NCBI GenBank assembly: GCA_007115705.1
Contig: QXEO01000341.1
Span: 1,426,001-1,490,000, forward strand
Origin: Dactylis glomerata
Lineage: Eukaryota > Streptophyta > Magnoliopsida > Poales > Poaceae
Length of the DNA stretch: 64,000 nucleotides
Direction of reading: 5' to 3'
Below the pieces are notes generated by a model that saw only the letters and a list, made by a program, of their open reading frames with translations, was not told the DNA's origin and did no database searches. Within the stretch, counting starts at the first letter, position 1. Each line of letters starts with the position of its first letter. This document shows, in pieces, positions 31,210 through 43,510 of the stretch. A program made the position numbers and the translations under genes.

Positions 31210-32847
31210 GGGGAGTGCCCCGGTATCACATCATTACCTTTTACCCATTTACTTTTCAAGTAGAGTCATATCATGAATAGAGAAGTTATTTTATAGGATA
31301 GTTTGCAGTGTGGAAGTATCTCTCCTTTAGTTGGTTATCTATGTATCCCTTAGTGTGAGTTGCGGTTATGAAATATTAATGAGAAGTTCTTGACATTTAC
31401 TTTCTGCACACTTTATTTTAGTTTGCAATTGTTCTTATATGATTAATCTTGTTGATTAGTATTGGTATCACTTTGGGAGCATGAGTAAATCTAGTTGGTT
31501 ATGGCAAACTTAGCAATGGTCAGTAGCAACAATACTTTGAGGCTTGAGTAGAAAAGAGGGAAACACATGTAGATACATTATTTCATCATCTTTCCTTCAT
31601 GATTGGCTCATAAGCATTAGTATTCTCAAGTTAAGATCGTTTGTACTTTCAAGGAAGTTTGCATGATTGTTTTCTATCACATGTATGTTTGTTTGTTTCA
31701 TTCAACTCTTATGCTTCCTACCCAGCCTTGCTAGCCAAAAACATGTACTGAGAGGGAATACTTCTCGTGCATCCAAATCCCAAAAACCAAGTTACTTCCA
31801 AAGAGTCCACTATAAATTCCTATGCATGGTATTTCAAGCCATTCCAAGTAAATTTTCATGTGCTAGCTTTCAAAACCTTCAAATACTTCTCATTTTGTGA
31901 CACTGTTTTTAGCTCATGAGGATGTAGTGGTTGGGTTTGTTATCTTCCATACTAAATTAAGTACCCCTTGACTTGCATGCTTCATCTACTCGTCACTAAT
32001 TTTGTAAGGGAGCTGGTCAGGCCATTATAACAAAAAAAGAAAAAAAGAAAAAAGAAAAAGGCACTCCTCCATGGTATGTGAAAGTTGGTGGGCACCTGAA
32101 GGATTCGGTTAGCCATGGTTTGAGAAAAGAAAAGTGGGGAGGTGTGCCAAACTATAAAAGAGCATATAAATGCCTCTTGCAACAATTCGGAACCGCCCTC
32201 ACTTGTTTAGTATGGAAGATAGCAAGAACTCCGTTGCTAGTCATTGACAGGAACAACCACCTCTCAAAACAATTTTTATCTCTGTTTTACAAATGAAAAG
32301 CTCTAGCACATGATTAATCCCTGCTTCCCCCTGCGAAGGGCCTATCTTTTACTTTTATGTTGAGTCAACCTATTCCCCTCTATCTCAAGCAAGCATTTGA
32401 GTTGTCGTGATTCGACCATCCATATGTTGATTTATTCAATCATGTTTCCTATCTTCCTTTGTTTAGTATGATGCTTTTATCTGAATGAATATATCTTTGG
32501 AAGCTATGGATGACTGTAAAGAGATTGTTATGTTTGATCATGTGATTTTTTCTATATAAGCTCTAATATAAAAGGCTCCGATCGAAATATAAGTATAATC
32601 TGTTCATTGTTCTCTGACCAAGAACAAAGGTTTGACATCACCAATCATGATTTACCTTGTGCACCTTTATTGTGATTCCCTTTGCTCATTGCAAGTTAAA
32701 TTATATAAAGGGAAGTTGCTTTCTATTATGACTTGTGCCTTGGTAAGTGTGATGCTTCTTGTCCGTATTTTGTTTATCGACACTTTACTCCATAAACCTA
32801 TGGTCATGTTTACTAAGTTCAGTTTTCGCTTGGGGACAAGTGAGGTC
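31210..32847 (+). other. Non-coding interior of element F
   Basis: AT-rich, with only short chance frames. 31790-32300 matches 26800-27250 of element 3: GCATGGTATTT, AGCTCATGAGGA, a purine-rich AAAAAG run (32033-32059), GGCACTCCTCCATGG and GGTTAGCCATGGTTTGAGAA. Nothing else recognised. Confidence 0.7.
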
Positions 32848-32862
32848 TAAGCTTGGGAGGGT

Positions 32863-34376
32863 TGATACGTCCATTTTGCATCACTATTTTATATCATAAT
32901 TTACTGTTATTCATTGATATATTTCATATTTAGAGATGATACTTATGTTATTTCCTCCATTTTTGCATGTTTGATGATTATTGGAGAATTCACTGCCGGA
33001 GTCAAGATTCTGCTGGAAAAAGGACCGTCAAGATACAATATTTCTGAAGACCATTAACTCTAGGAAAATACCCAGAAATTCATATTTCGCTGGAAGTCGG
33101 AAGTAGCCAGAAGGAGAGGGCGAGGTGAGCCACCAGGGGCCCACACCACCGGGTGGCGCGGGCCAGCCCTAGGCCACGCCGCCTGGTGGTGTGGCCGCCC
33201 TGGCCCACCTCTACCATTGCCCCTTCGCGTATATCATCTCCTCAAAAACCTAAGACTGGGAGGAGGATCGCAGATAGACTCCACCGCCTCTGCGGGGTGG
33301 AAAACAAACAGAGAGAGAAAGCTCTCCGGCAGGCAGAAATCTGCCAGAGAAATTCCTTCCCGGAGAGGGGAAATCGTCGCCATCATCACCGCCATCGAGC
33401 TGGGCTTCATCGGGATCATCATCATCATCACCATCATCACCAGAACCTTCTTCATCATCATCACCACGCCGTCCCGCTGTAACATCTTGGGGTGAATCTT
33501 GTCCAGTTCACAGGGGAAACATTCCCGGTGTTGATTACTCTTGTAGTTGATGCTATTGAGTGAAACCGTTGAATTAAGGTTTATGTTCAGATTGTTATTT
33601 ATCATTATTTCACCTCTAATCATGATCCATATGATGTCTTGCGAGTAGTTCGTTTAGTTCTTGAGGACATGGGAGAAGTTAAGATGTTAGTAGTGGAACT
33701 ATGTTGAGTAATATTTAATGGTTTGATATATATATGTTGTGGTGCTATTTTACTAGTGGTGTCATGTGAACGTCGACTACATGATACTTCACCTTTATGG
33801 GTCTAGTGGAATGCATTGTGTATTTGGCTACTAATTGTGGGGTTGCCGGAGCGACAGAAACCTAAACCCCCGTTAGGAAACCAGTGCACTAGGGAGTGTA
33901 GGATCTCAGAGTTTAAGGCTGTGGTTAGATTTATCTTAATTACTTTCTTGTAGTTGAGGATGCTTCCAAGGGGTATAATCACAAGTATGTATTAGTCCAA
34001 GTTGGGGTAGTGCATTAGCATAGGTTCACCCCCATAACACCTATTAAACCAATGAAGATTATTCAGCTGTATGAAGCGAAAACACTTGACAGAAACTCCC
34101 GTGTGTCCTCAGGAACGTTTGGTAATCATAAGTAACACAACAGGCTTGTCCTTTGCTTTAGAAAGGATTGGGTCACTCGCGGCAATATTTATTACTGTCT
34201 TTTATTTACTCACACTTTATTTATCTGCATTATCAAATACCCCTAAAAACCCATTTGCTAGTATTTATAGTGATTCCTTGATCAAAACTGCTTGTCAACA
34301 CCTTCTGATCCTCGATGGGTTTGACACTCTATTTATTGAAAGTACTACGATACACCCCCTATATTGTGGGTCATCA
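32863..34376 (+). repeat. 3' LTR of element F (1,514 bp)
   Basis: Starts TGATACGTCCATTTTGCATC after TAAGCTTGGGAGGGT and ends TTGTGGGTCATCA. It holds a GC-rich promoter region near 33120-33250 and CAT/ATC-rich simple sequence at 33405-33470. Without the 5' LTR its age cannot be estimated. Confidence 0.85.
33405..33470 (+). repeat. ATC/CAT-rich simple sequence
   Basis: Interrupted ATC repeats (ATCATCATCATCACCATC and neighbours) inside the LTR of element F; the 129-aa and 92-aa frames here are shadows of it. Confidence 0.8.
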
Positions 34377-34656
34377 ATGCTACAATTGGTCATGGTGTCC
34401 TTGCTCTCCCAGACCATGGAGAAGAAGTGGGAGACCATAGAGGAGTGCCACGGTGGCCATGCTCATCAACCACCCGCTTCAGCGTGCAGCCTCGTCTTCA
34501 AGCAATGGGCGCGTGGAAGATGCTTTCAGTGCCTTGCGAGAGACCATCTGGTGCATGATTTCCGTGAGCCTTTCAGGTGCATCGGTTGTCTGCGCCTAGG
34601 CCACCAAGAGTGGGACTGCATTTTGATGACACTAAGTAATGTGCCACTTCATTGAG
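34377..34656 (+). pseudogene. LINE ORF1 fragment with zinc knuckle
   Basis: The frame reads MEKKWETIEECHGGHAHQ and then RCFQCLARDHLVHDF, EPFRCIGCLRLGHQEWDC: two CCHC-type knuckles as in plant LINE ORF1 proteins, which bind LINE RNA. The last Cys of the first knuckle is Phe. It ends with a stop at 34653-34655. The upstream part of this open frame (34071-34376) belongs to the LTR of element F, which cut the gene. Confidence 0.65.
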
Positions 34657-34880
34657 ACTCCAAGTGCATAGTGTTGTAGCAAGAGTAAATTTTCCCCATG
34701 AGGGAACTCAGGGTTTAATATCAAACTCTCGGGGAATAGTCGAAAAAATCTCTTTGTTCTCGTCAGGCAACCTGCAAAACAATCTCCTTCTTGCGTCCCC
34801 AACTCCACCGAGTGGTTGTCAAGCACAAGGTGTTGAATGTAAGTAAAAAAATAACAGATGCAATAAAATAAATAACAATG
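34657..34880. other. Unassigned segment
   Basis: AT-rich sequence between two LINE ORF1 pieces, with no coding signature on either strand. The stretch from TTTCCCCATGAGGG (34690) to about 34860 could be a small repeat of its own, but I see no terminal repeats or duplication. Confidence 0.4.
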
Positions 34881-35454
34881 CAAATACAGTGCCTGCAAGG
34901 TGTACAAGTGTGTGAAGGAGTTGGAAAAGAAGTCTGACATGCATAAGGTTCTCTATGAATCAGCTCAAGTTTCTTCTCAATGTGTCGGGACAACATCACA
35001 ACCAAATTCCTTTTGGTACGGTTGGAGATTATATGAGTAATCAGTCTCATACGAAGAAGTCTTCAGACAAAGGAAGTATCTCGTCTCAGAAGAGGGAAAT
35101 ACAGAAAAGCACACTTCTAGTGCTTCAGAGAAAGGAGTTAACCAATCTGAATTTGATACCGTTATTTCTGAATATCATGGACTTGATGAATTGGTTTATG
35201 ATATTGCTTTTTGGTTTTGGAAATGTGCAAAGTGTTTGGCTATGGATCATCAAGTGGAAAATTGCACGAATAGAATTTGATGTCGTGGTTGTTACTGCTA
35301 TGGGCACAAGGAAAGGAATTAGTTTAACAAATTAGGCAAGAATCTAGGTCGGTGGGTGCCCAAAAGGGTAGGGTTGGAAATTTCTACTTCAAGTATGCCA
35401 ATAATACCCCTGGCCGGTTTGGTTTCCAATACAAGAGAAAATCCTCTGCCTCTG
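34881..35454 (+). pseudogene. Second degraded LINE ORF1/gag-like fragment
   Basis: One frame gives KELEKKSDMHKVLYESAQVS, then ISEYHGLDELVYDIAF and a double zinc knuckle: WKCAKCLAMDHQVENC (35218-35265) and, past a TGA at 35278, CRGCYCYGHKERN. Then RWVPKRVGLE. Several stops show it is dead. The pattern is common in grass LINE ORF1 proteins. Element 5 cuts it at 35455. Confidence 0.6.
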
Positions 35455-38400
35455 TGTGGGGACCCCGGATTACCCATCCGGAATACCCGATATGCATACA
35501 ATTCATGATCCCATGATCAGTGTGTTGTGAATCCACATATCCGAGTTGATAATAGAATTACATCATCCATTACATTACCGAATAATATACTTACAATTGG
35601 TCACATAACCAAGTCTGATATTGCCATGCAGTGCAAGTCTATGACTAAGCAGCGGATACCAAGCAGCGTTGATGACCCACATCATGCCTACTACCCTACA
35701 GGCAACTGACTGGGAGAAGTTCCTAGTTCGCACCGGCGTCATCATAACCACCTTCTCCTTCCGTATTGTCTTCTCCGTAGTCTGCCCAAGTTAATAGCCA
35801 GGGACAAAGCCATGAGTACATTTTGAATTGTACTCGCTAACCATCTAAAGGGAATGAGTTGATATGCAGTTAGGTTGTAGCAAGGAAAGGCTCTAGTCTA
35901 GTTTTATTTTCTTTGAAAATCTTCTTCTCGTGTTGATATAGCATATCCTGAAACATGTTCTACGACATCTCTATATCCTTACTAAAAATTTTTGTGAAAC
36001 ATTTTGAGTAAAAATCTCTAGGAAGGGGAAAACCCCTTTTTATTTCAAAACCCAGGTCAATAAAACATGACCATCTCCATTCATAAAACCAGGTCAATCA
36101 CACATGACCATCTCCATTTCCTCGACAGTACCCTACAAGTACTCCAAACCATACCCGTGCCACGGTAGTACCCTCCAAGTACTCCGTTCGGCACTCTTCT
36201 CCATTTTCTAAAAACATTTTATAAAAATCAAAACTGACATTGGGTTAGGCAACAACCAATTCAACCGTCCATGACCGAGGACTCGGCTATTTGAATAGAT
36301 TTACACTCTGTAGAGGTTGTACACCTTACCCACAAGATACGATAAATCCGCCGGGATATCACCACGGACCGTCATACACAAGTATGTGGGGTTCAGATAA
36401 TCGAACAAAGTCTTCCATGTATCTACCTTAGTACGGGTGCCTGCCCCGTGGAGTCTACCTCCCCGGCATGCCCCGTCAGTCAGAGCGTACTCCGGTGCCA
36501 TAGCGGGAGAACCCAAGTGTCTTCCAGCGGCTCGTGGTATGCCCTTGTACTGTGTTTCCCCATGCTCGAGGTCAACCCGGATTCCGGGGTAGTGTGTACC
36601 AACTTCCAAGGTACCACGAACCCTTATATATATGAGAATCCCTGCACTAAAGCAAATAAACTTCGGGCTAAGCCCCGTCCCATACAGGGGTAATGTGCCT
36701 GCACGGGTTAATTGTCCCGAGTGAATACATAATCACCAATGTCCTTTTTAAAACCACCAACTCCTTTTTCCTCCATTTCCAACTCCTTTAGTCCAAAAAC
36801 CATTTATGAAAACATTTCAGTGGAGTAGACACTACCCCAAGGTTTTCGAAAATATTTTTGAAATTTTCTTTGAGTGTTCCCATCCTAGAGTTTTTGGCTC
36901 CACTAGAAGTTTCCCAAAGATGTTGATGCTAACCACCAAGCCACTATTACAGGGGTGTTGGATAGGTGTCAAAGGGTGTCATCCTTAAGGATGATAATAA
37001 ATCGACTTGTGGAGCTAAGACGTCAATAATTGCTACAAGGACTATAGCAATATAAAAACATACATTTTTATAAACCTTTAAGAAACATGCATAGTAAGTA
37101 AATAGGATCATATATGCATCAAGAATAGATGGCTTGCCTCGGTTGGCTTGTCCCTGGTCCTCTTCCTCATGGTACTCGAACACTTCACCCTCCTTGGTGC
37201 ACTCGATGTCGTTCCATTCTATTGCCGGTAAGAAAATAACAAGCAATAAGCAAACACTCATACACAAGGAACATGCATCAAATTATAAACAAACAAGTTT
37301 AGATTCTCAAAAAATTATAAGATTTTTAATAGCATATTTAACCTAATAAAGCTACGGTATTTCATTATAGCAAGGAAACACCAATTCACTCCAAACAAGC
37401 ATGCAGGTGCCTAACATGGTGAAAACTCACACTCATCATATCAGTCCATATATAACAAGTTTCTGAATCCAACAAAATTGGATTTGCCAATTTCTGATTA
37501 ACAGAGAATATTCCATGCATTTTAAAGTGAAAACAACTAGTGTTTCAGTGATAATTCTACCAGAAAATCACATAGTCTTAGAAAAATATATCCTTTGGTC
37601 AGTACAAGCAATTCATAGTACATGACCACCCAAAATTGGTTTCACTCAAAAACACCTCACAGATTATGTTTTAAAATTCCCCTAAGTCAGATCGGATATT
37701 ATCTTGCAAAAACAACCATTCAATAAATACCGCTTCAATTGCATGAGGGACAGTGGCATGTGAAAGGTACTGAAGAGGGTTTCTCCATAAATTTGGATTC
37801 AATCCAATTGGGGTTTAAGATCTCCAAACAAATATTTATTAGTGAAAAGGAAACGTTACACAAGATTAATAGCTAGAAATAATCTAGTAATAATCCTGAC
37901 AATCCTCTGGCTCTGCATGATGGATAAAATTTTCTAGAATACACATAAAATTTTACCTAGTCATTTTCATGCAGTTTGTATTTTGTTTGGTATTTAATCC
38001 TAGCAGCTGTTTTAAACAGATCTAGAAAACAATAAACAGACTGGCTAAAAAAACATTTCTCAGGCCAGATCTAAACAGATCTCAGCCGGATAGGCGCGGG
38101 GCGGCCCATTTGCATGCGCGCACGAGGGAGCCAGCACTTAAACATCTGACGAGTGGGGCCCGCTGGTCAGAGGGCATGGTGCATCAAACCGGTGTGGGCG
38201 ATCCCTGGCCACCCGATTAGAACGAGATCGACGAAGCAGGGTCGTCATCTCCCCCGTGCCAGGCTCGCCTCGAGGAAACCCTAATGCATGTAGAGACATG
38301 GCGGGAGCTCACCTAGGGTAGCAACAGGCCATCGGGGAAGCGGCGGAGCGGATGCGGAGGTCTCTGTGGCTCCAGGGGTGGTCTTGTCGCAGCGGTCGGT

Positions 38401-40953
38401 GCTCGGAACCTTCGGGTGCATCTGCGACGGGATCTCCAGGGCGAGGTGAGGGAGGTGGCCTTGGACGTTCCTGACAGGGTAGAAGGAGATGGTTAGACAG
38501 ATACGGTGGAGGGGCTTTCGAATATGCCAAGAGGAGAAAGAGGGGTGGTCTGGATTGATGGGAATCATCCCCGCAAGCTCCCAGCACCATAAATGCATAC
38601 TCGCATTTACAGGGCAGACCGGGACATAAACTTGGGTTTGGGCTCTGGGAGTGAGAGAGAGGTGGAAGAGGAGTATAATGGCGTTTGAGAGAGAGGCTGG
38701 GGTGGGGTGCACTCTTTATACAGGGGATTTGGCTCTCGGTGGACTATGTCCATGTTTTCAAGGAGGGGTTAGGGAGAGGAGCTGGTTGGTCAAATGGGGC
38801 AGTGGAGAGGGTGAGAGTGGGTCAGGGGGCGGTTGGCTTGTCCAGGAAGGTTGGCTGCTGCAAGCTATAAACAAGTTTTTGTAAGATTAGCATAAATGCA
38901 TGTGTGTCTCTCCAGTAGTTCCCTCCAAGCACTAGAGGACAAGGAAGAGGAGGGCTTGCTACAGTACAATTCGACCAGGTATAGGTGAGGGTGCTGGAGT
39001 GGTCAACAAGATGGTTTGGTGGAGTTTCAATGAAATTTGAAAGTTGGGGATGGATATGGTGTCAAGTGCATGCATGATCCAATATTTAAATTTTGAGTTT
39101 GCTTCACCTTGGTACAAACAAGGGCAATGCAAGGATAGATGAGATGATGTCCTTTGGTGTGATTGCAATATAGCCAAGTTGTTAGATTTTTGGTATTTGG
39201 AAATACTCTAGAATTGTTATTTGTAGATTTGCCGTAATTTACTTCGAACAAGATTTTGGAAGTTTTTCTTTTAAGATGAACAACTAGGGTTGTTGGGCTC
39301 ATAGGATGACACATGCATAAAATAGCATTGTGGATGTTTCCCAAATTGATTGGATGGGAACAAGGGTCCAAGAAATGGCATGGATTTCACTCTTATGCAA
39401 TCTTTTAGTAAGAAGATGAAGTAACGGAATACATTAGAGAAATTAGTTTTGAGGACCAAGTAGTGGTATCATGTATGAACAAGGATTCCAAATGGCATTG
39501 AAGAAGATTTTCATTAAGGAGATAATTAAAGGTGAGGGTTAATAGTAGTCTTCAGAATTTAGGAAGAGTACTAAGGATAGAAATAGTTTTGACTAGGGTT
39601 CAAAACATAGTCACATAAATGGATGTGAGGCTTCAAAATGCACCAACAAGTGCAGGGATAGTTAGAGTAGATAACAATGAAGAGGAATGGGTCATAGGAT
39701 GGTCTCTGAACAATTATTTTTGAAAACTAGAAGTGTGAGCAAAACTGCATCTGATAATAGTCAAATGGTCAGTGGTTTGATTAGGTTCAGAAACAAGATT
39801 AGAACAATTAGAAGATGGCCTCAAATGATCAAGTGGTAATGGAAGGAATGAAAGAACACATGTCAAATATGAGTTCTAGGAAGGTACATTGCCATGGATA
39901 GAGCTTATGAGCTTAATACATATGTCTAAAATCTGAATCTGTTAACAGGAGTGGAGTTAGCCTGCACACAAGGTGTTTGATGAAATGTCTGCAAGAGGTA
40001 AATTTGTAAATTTGAGTGGAACCTTTTATGGGTGGATGGAGATGATTCTAATAACACCATGGGTGCTTTCCTTAGGCTAGTTTTATTAGTACTAAAATCC
40101 TCAAAAGGGAGCTCCTAATGCCTTATGGTAAGCCATTAGAGTTCAGGCTTTAGGATTGAGAGGAAAACATCAAAAATAAGTTTTATTAGACGGGTAGACT
40201 AAAAATAATCCACAAGGATGTCCCCACTAGACAATATATTATTGGATGGGTTTTGAGTAGGTTAGGCCACAGGCCTTCCTGAAGATCATAACTACACACA
40301 AACATCATAGTTAAAGTCAAATAGGATCACACAAGGCCAACCCATCACACAAAGCCAAGCATTAGCAACTAATCTAGCATTACTAGAAAAAGGATAGAAC
40401 AAGTACTCAATAATGATCATGCCTTGGTGAAGTTGTAGAGAGTTTCAAATAAGGGAAGAAAGCTTTTGTAAATACTTTCAAAAACTATTGGAGACCTAAA
40501 CATCTCCTTTACCAAGTTTTCTCAAGGGTGTTTGAAAACCACTAACCAAGGTTTATAAAATAGTAGTTTTGTAAAATAGTGGGATCATAACACTATGTCC
40601 CTGTAGTTTTATAAATACATAGTCTTGGTAAATCTTTTGTTTTAAAATAGGTCTTGGCTCCTATTTTGGAAGAAAACATTTTGAAAATAAAGGAGGTGCC
40701 AAGTTACTTTGTTTTGGAGAAAAAGGCTAGAAGTACGAGTGAGGGCATGACCACAAGAACACAAGGATTGTGTTGTTCCACAAACTTATTCATCAATCCA
40801 CACTCTTGCAAACAAGATTTTTCACAAAAAAAATCTAGGCAAATATACTAGAAACTCTATTTTATGTATCTAGTTGCAAAAAGTTTTTGTTGGCCCTCAT
40901 TTTTGTATTACTAGACTCTGCTTAAATAGGGTTATGAAAATTGGGGTGTTACA
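35455..40953 (-). repeat. 3' LTR of element 5 (5,499 bp)
   Basis: In reverse it starts TGTAACACCCC at 40953 and ends GGTCCCCACA at 35455. Blocks at 35455-35886, 36300-37250 and 38090-38300 match 59125-59552, 60180-61030 and 61890-62110. It is about 1.1 kb longer than the related LTR at 59554-63655, mostly between 38700 and 40900, where I see only AT-rich non-coding sequence. No gene found. Confidence 0.82.
38714..38720 (-). promoter_or_regulatory. TATA box of element 5 3' LTR
   Basis: The minus strand reads TATAAAG in a GC-rich block (38080-38860) whose order resembles the promoter block of the other Tekay-like LTRs. Confidence 0.5.
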
Positions 40954-40956
40954 ACT

Positions 40957-40970
40957 CTTCCCCCCTTAAA
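40957..40970 (-). other. Polypurine tract of element 5
   Basis: The minus strand reads TTTAAGGGGGGAAG three bases before the LTR, preceded by GAATCTCGGGGCGAGATTC, almost the same as in element 1 (18160-18199). Confidence 0.85.
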
Positions 40971-42305
40971 AAGAATCTCGCCCCGAGATTCCTAAGTGTA
41001 GTGGTAAAGAGGTGCAGAGACTAGATTAGAGTTAGTCTTCAAAAGGTTGCTCTTCCAACTTCTCGTTGACACTTTGGGTTGTGTAGAAGACTTGCTTTTA
41101 CCGAAGATGTAGATTGTCTTCACACGCTGCAGTTGAGGGCTGAAGAGTTGATGTTGCCAAAAATACCTTGACGAAAACCGTGTCGAGACGCCTTTGAGGT
41201 TAATGGGGGTTAAGCTTTCTAGTATTCTCAAACTATTCTACAAGAGTTAGAGAATTTCTCAGTCGCAATCGGGGTCCTGAAGAGGAGGCTTCTCTGGTAG
41301 CTCTCGTTGGCTTATAGTCGTCTCTTCCTTCGTGTAGCTTGATGGAATCTTCAAATCTTGGTGCCACTCCTTGAAGCTTGGTGTTGGTGTAGACTCTTTT
41401 GTCTTGAGCTTGTAGTACTCTAGAGGTTGCGGATATTGGCGCTTAAGCTTCGGTCTTGCTAGGTACGTCAGATTTGTGAACTTAACTCTCTATGCTTCCT
41501 AACTAGCAGGGCATACGTTAGTCCTAACTAGGGTATTCTTCTGAGTCCCCTCGACTAGAGATGAAGGTTCTTCTTTGGTGAAGGCGAGTCAAGGGCTGGA
41601 TCTTGAAGGGTCTCGAGGCTTCCATTTGCTTGGTGGAGATCAAACATGTGAGTCTTCGTCTTCATGTGCCAAGAACTGGTTGAACCTCATAGGGTAGTCT
41701 TGGCTTTGATACTTCTATGCTTCATGTTAGTTGGCTTGTTAGAAGTTTAGACAATGCTAGATGGGTTAATACAATATCATCAATGTTTGCGGGACTCCCT
41801 TTTAAAAAGGAACCTATGTTAGTCAAGTCATTGTCTTCTAGGAATCTTTCGTAGTCCAAGCGGGTCTATCTTCTGCTCCCATGACGTTGTAGAGAGGTCT
41901 TGATGAAGCTTGAACACGTAGCAAAAATTGTTACGCCGGATCTTAGGTATGGGTTGCGAGGATAATTATAATCCACTATTATCAAGGTTAGAGTTAGCAA
42001 GTTACTTTTAACTTATGTATGCTACTCGAGCTGACATAAATAGGTGAGAGGGAAAAACACATTTTAGAGAGGTTTCCTAATCGGGTTTTACACACGAGAG
42101 GGTTTCTAAGGCTGAGAGGCCAAAAACAAGCACAAGCACAAGGTAACAATGTGCACTCAAGAAACACACAAGGCAATCTTCAAACAATCATATCAAGCAC
42201 ATGAGGTACTTCATGTACCAAGAACGCCTAATTCTCGCGGTATTTGGGGGGGGGGGGGTAGGTCAACCAAAACAATTGAGCTTATCCTACTCATCCTAGG
42301 GGTCT
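40971..42305 (-). other. 3' interior of element 5
   Basis: Read on the minus strand this has only short frames (the longest, 79 aa, at 40992-41231) with no recognised domain. A run of 13 G at 42246-42258 is present. It may be the remains of a short element-specific ORF followed by a non-coding 3' region. Confidence 0.55.
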
Positions 42306-42310
42306 AGGTT
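42306..42310. repeat. Target-site duplication of element 4, left copy (AGGTT)
   Basis: Exact partner of 58453-58457. Confidence 0.95.
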
Positions 42311-42993
42311 TGTTGATGGATTTTGTGTCACAAGAACATGGGGTACCACGCGACGGACCCAAAGATTCGAACGCAGGGGGCTGAACGTGGGAGATCTTGG
42401 ATCGCACCAAAACACGGTGACGGAAGCCTCGAGACATCGAACACACAATGCACTGCAGAGAGGGAGACGCCGAGCTTTACCCAGGTTCAGGGCCCTTGTG
42501 GTAAGGTAAAGCCCCTACTTCCTGCCTTCTTGTATTACGACACGATACCTTGCGAGGAGTACAAGGTCTTGGTTACAGAGCTCTAACTGGCCGGAGGTAG
42601 AAGAACCAACTTAGCCTAGCTAGGAGCCCGGAGAAGAAGATCGGATCCCCTCTAAGGGGTGGCCTTCCCTCCTTTTATAGCGGCCTGGTCCTCCTTCCCC
42701 TTATCTTCTTGGGGAAGGGGTTGCCACACACGGCCAAGGAGGGAGGACAGCTGTCGACGTGGGTCTTCCGTAGACGTAGTCTTCGTAGATTAGTGGCGCC
42801 GGTCCATAGGAGTGGGTGGAGGAAGCTAACGTCCTCCTCTGGCGCCCTGCACCGTTCACCCTAATTTTAGGGGGTGGCCAACAACCACTGTGCAGCTTTA
42901 TGCAGACACGGCGAAAGCTGGTCTCCTCCCTGTCGGGGGTAGCGTGGATGGTACGCGGTCTTCTGCCCTTATCTTCTTGCTCAGCATGGAAAC
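42311..42993 (-). repeat. 3' LTR of element 4, truncated
   Basis: Matches 57544-58224 of the 5' LTR and then stops abruptly at GCTCAGCATGGAAAC; about 230 bp of U3, the polypurine tract and the start of the antisense unit are deleted. The antisense ORF homology begins directly after. Confidence 0.88.
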
Positions 42994-43510
42994 CGCCCCG
43001 GGGAGCATCGATCGGGTGCTCAGGGAGGTGGAAGCCGCCCTGGGCCCCCTCCCCCCGCTCGCGGATGGCCCGGGGCCACAGGAGGTGGCCTCGCCGGCGA
43101 ATGGGGTGGTCGCCACTCCCCGCCGCCTGGCGGCGGAGATGATGGGTCCCCTAGTTGCCCCTGGGTCCCAGTTCTTGGAGCTCCTCGTCGCCTTCGATGT
43201 GTTGAGCTTCGATTCCCTCCGGCTGCCCAACGCAGTCCGGAGGGCGATCTACGCCCCTGACGCTTCCTCCGGAGAGGTTATGCTAGTGGAGCAGAGCAGG
43301 CCAGATCTCCTCTGGCCTATGGACATCCTCCTCGGGGAGGGTGGCAATGCCGTCCTCTCCGGGCGCTGCAGGGCCTTTGCCCTCGGCCACCGCCTCCGCA
43401 TCGGCGACCACCTCATCTTCCGCTTCAAGCTAGGGACACTGGAGGCCTCGGTGTGGATCTTCGCCGCCGCCGGCGTCCGCCGCACCTACCCCCAGCCCAT
43501 GGCGGTGTAA
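42890..43510 (+). CDS. Antisense-ORF homologue of element 4, 5' end replaced by LTR
   Basis: Plus-strand (against element 4) frame of 206 codons. Residues 1 to about 33 are LTR sequence put in frame by the deletion; the homologous part starts at about residue 36 (PGSIDRVLREVEAALGPLPP) and aligns without gaps to the last 165 residues of the element 2 ORF, about two thirds identical. The C-terminal RIGDHLIFRFKLGTLEA and GVRRTYPQ are almost unchanged. The proper start, N-terminal region and promoter are missing. Downstream, ATCAATGAAATTT (43635-43647) may be the poly(A) signal region. That the frame has stayed open suggests past constraint. Confidence 0.65.
   Translation: MQLYADTAKAGLLPVGGSVDGTRSSALIFLLSMETAPGSIDRVLREVEAALGPLPPLADGPGPQEVASPANGVVATPRRLAAEMMGPLVAPGSQFLELLVAFDVLSFDSLRLPNAVRRAIYAPDASSGEVMLVEQSRPDLLWPMDILLGEGGNAVLSGRCRAFALGHRLRIGDHLIFRFKLGTLEASVWIFAAAGVRRTYPQPMAV

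Larger units (their letters stand above)
31093..34376 (+). mobile_element. Element F: 3' part of a TGATACGTCC-type LTR retrotransposon
   Basis: About 1.77 kb of interior 3' region, a polypurine tract and a complete 3' LTR are present; the 5' part was displaced by LINE B and should lie left of the window. The interior carries GCTTGGGGGAGTGCCCCGG near 31206 and shares a block with element 3. No RT or integrase motif is in the part seen. A short frame end (FRDGEPLPWKSDDDKAPPP) at about 31097-31165 may be the end of an element protein. The LTR ends at 34376 and LINE ORF1 debris follows. Confidence 0.8.

Noticed and set aside
33405..33470. His-rich protein or CRISPR-like repeat
   Set aside because: It is imperfect ATC/CAT simple sequence inside an LTR; no spacers or regular period.
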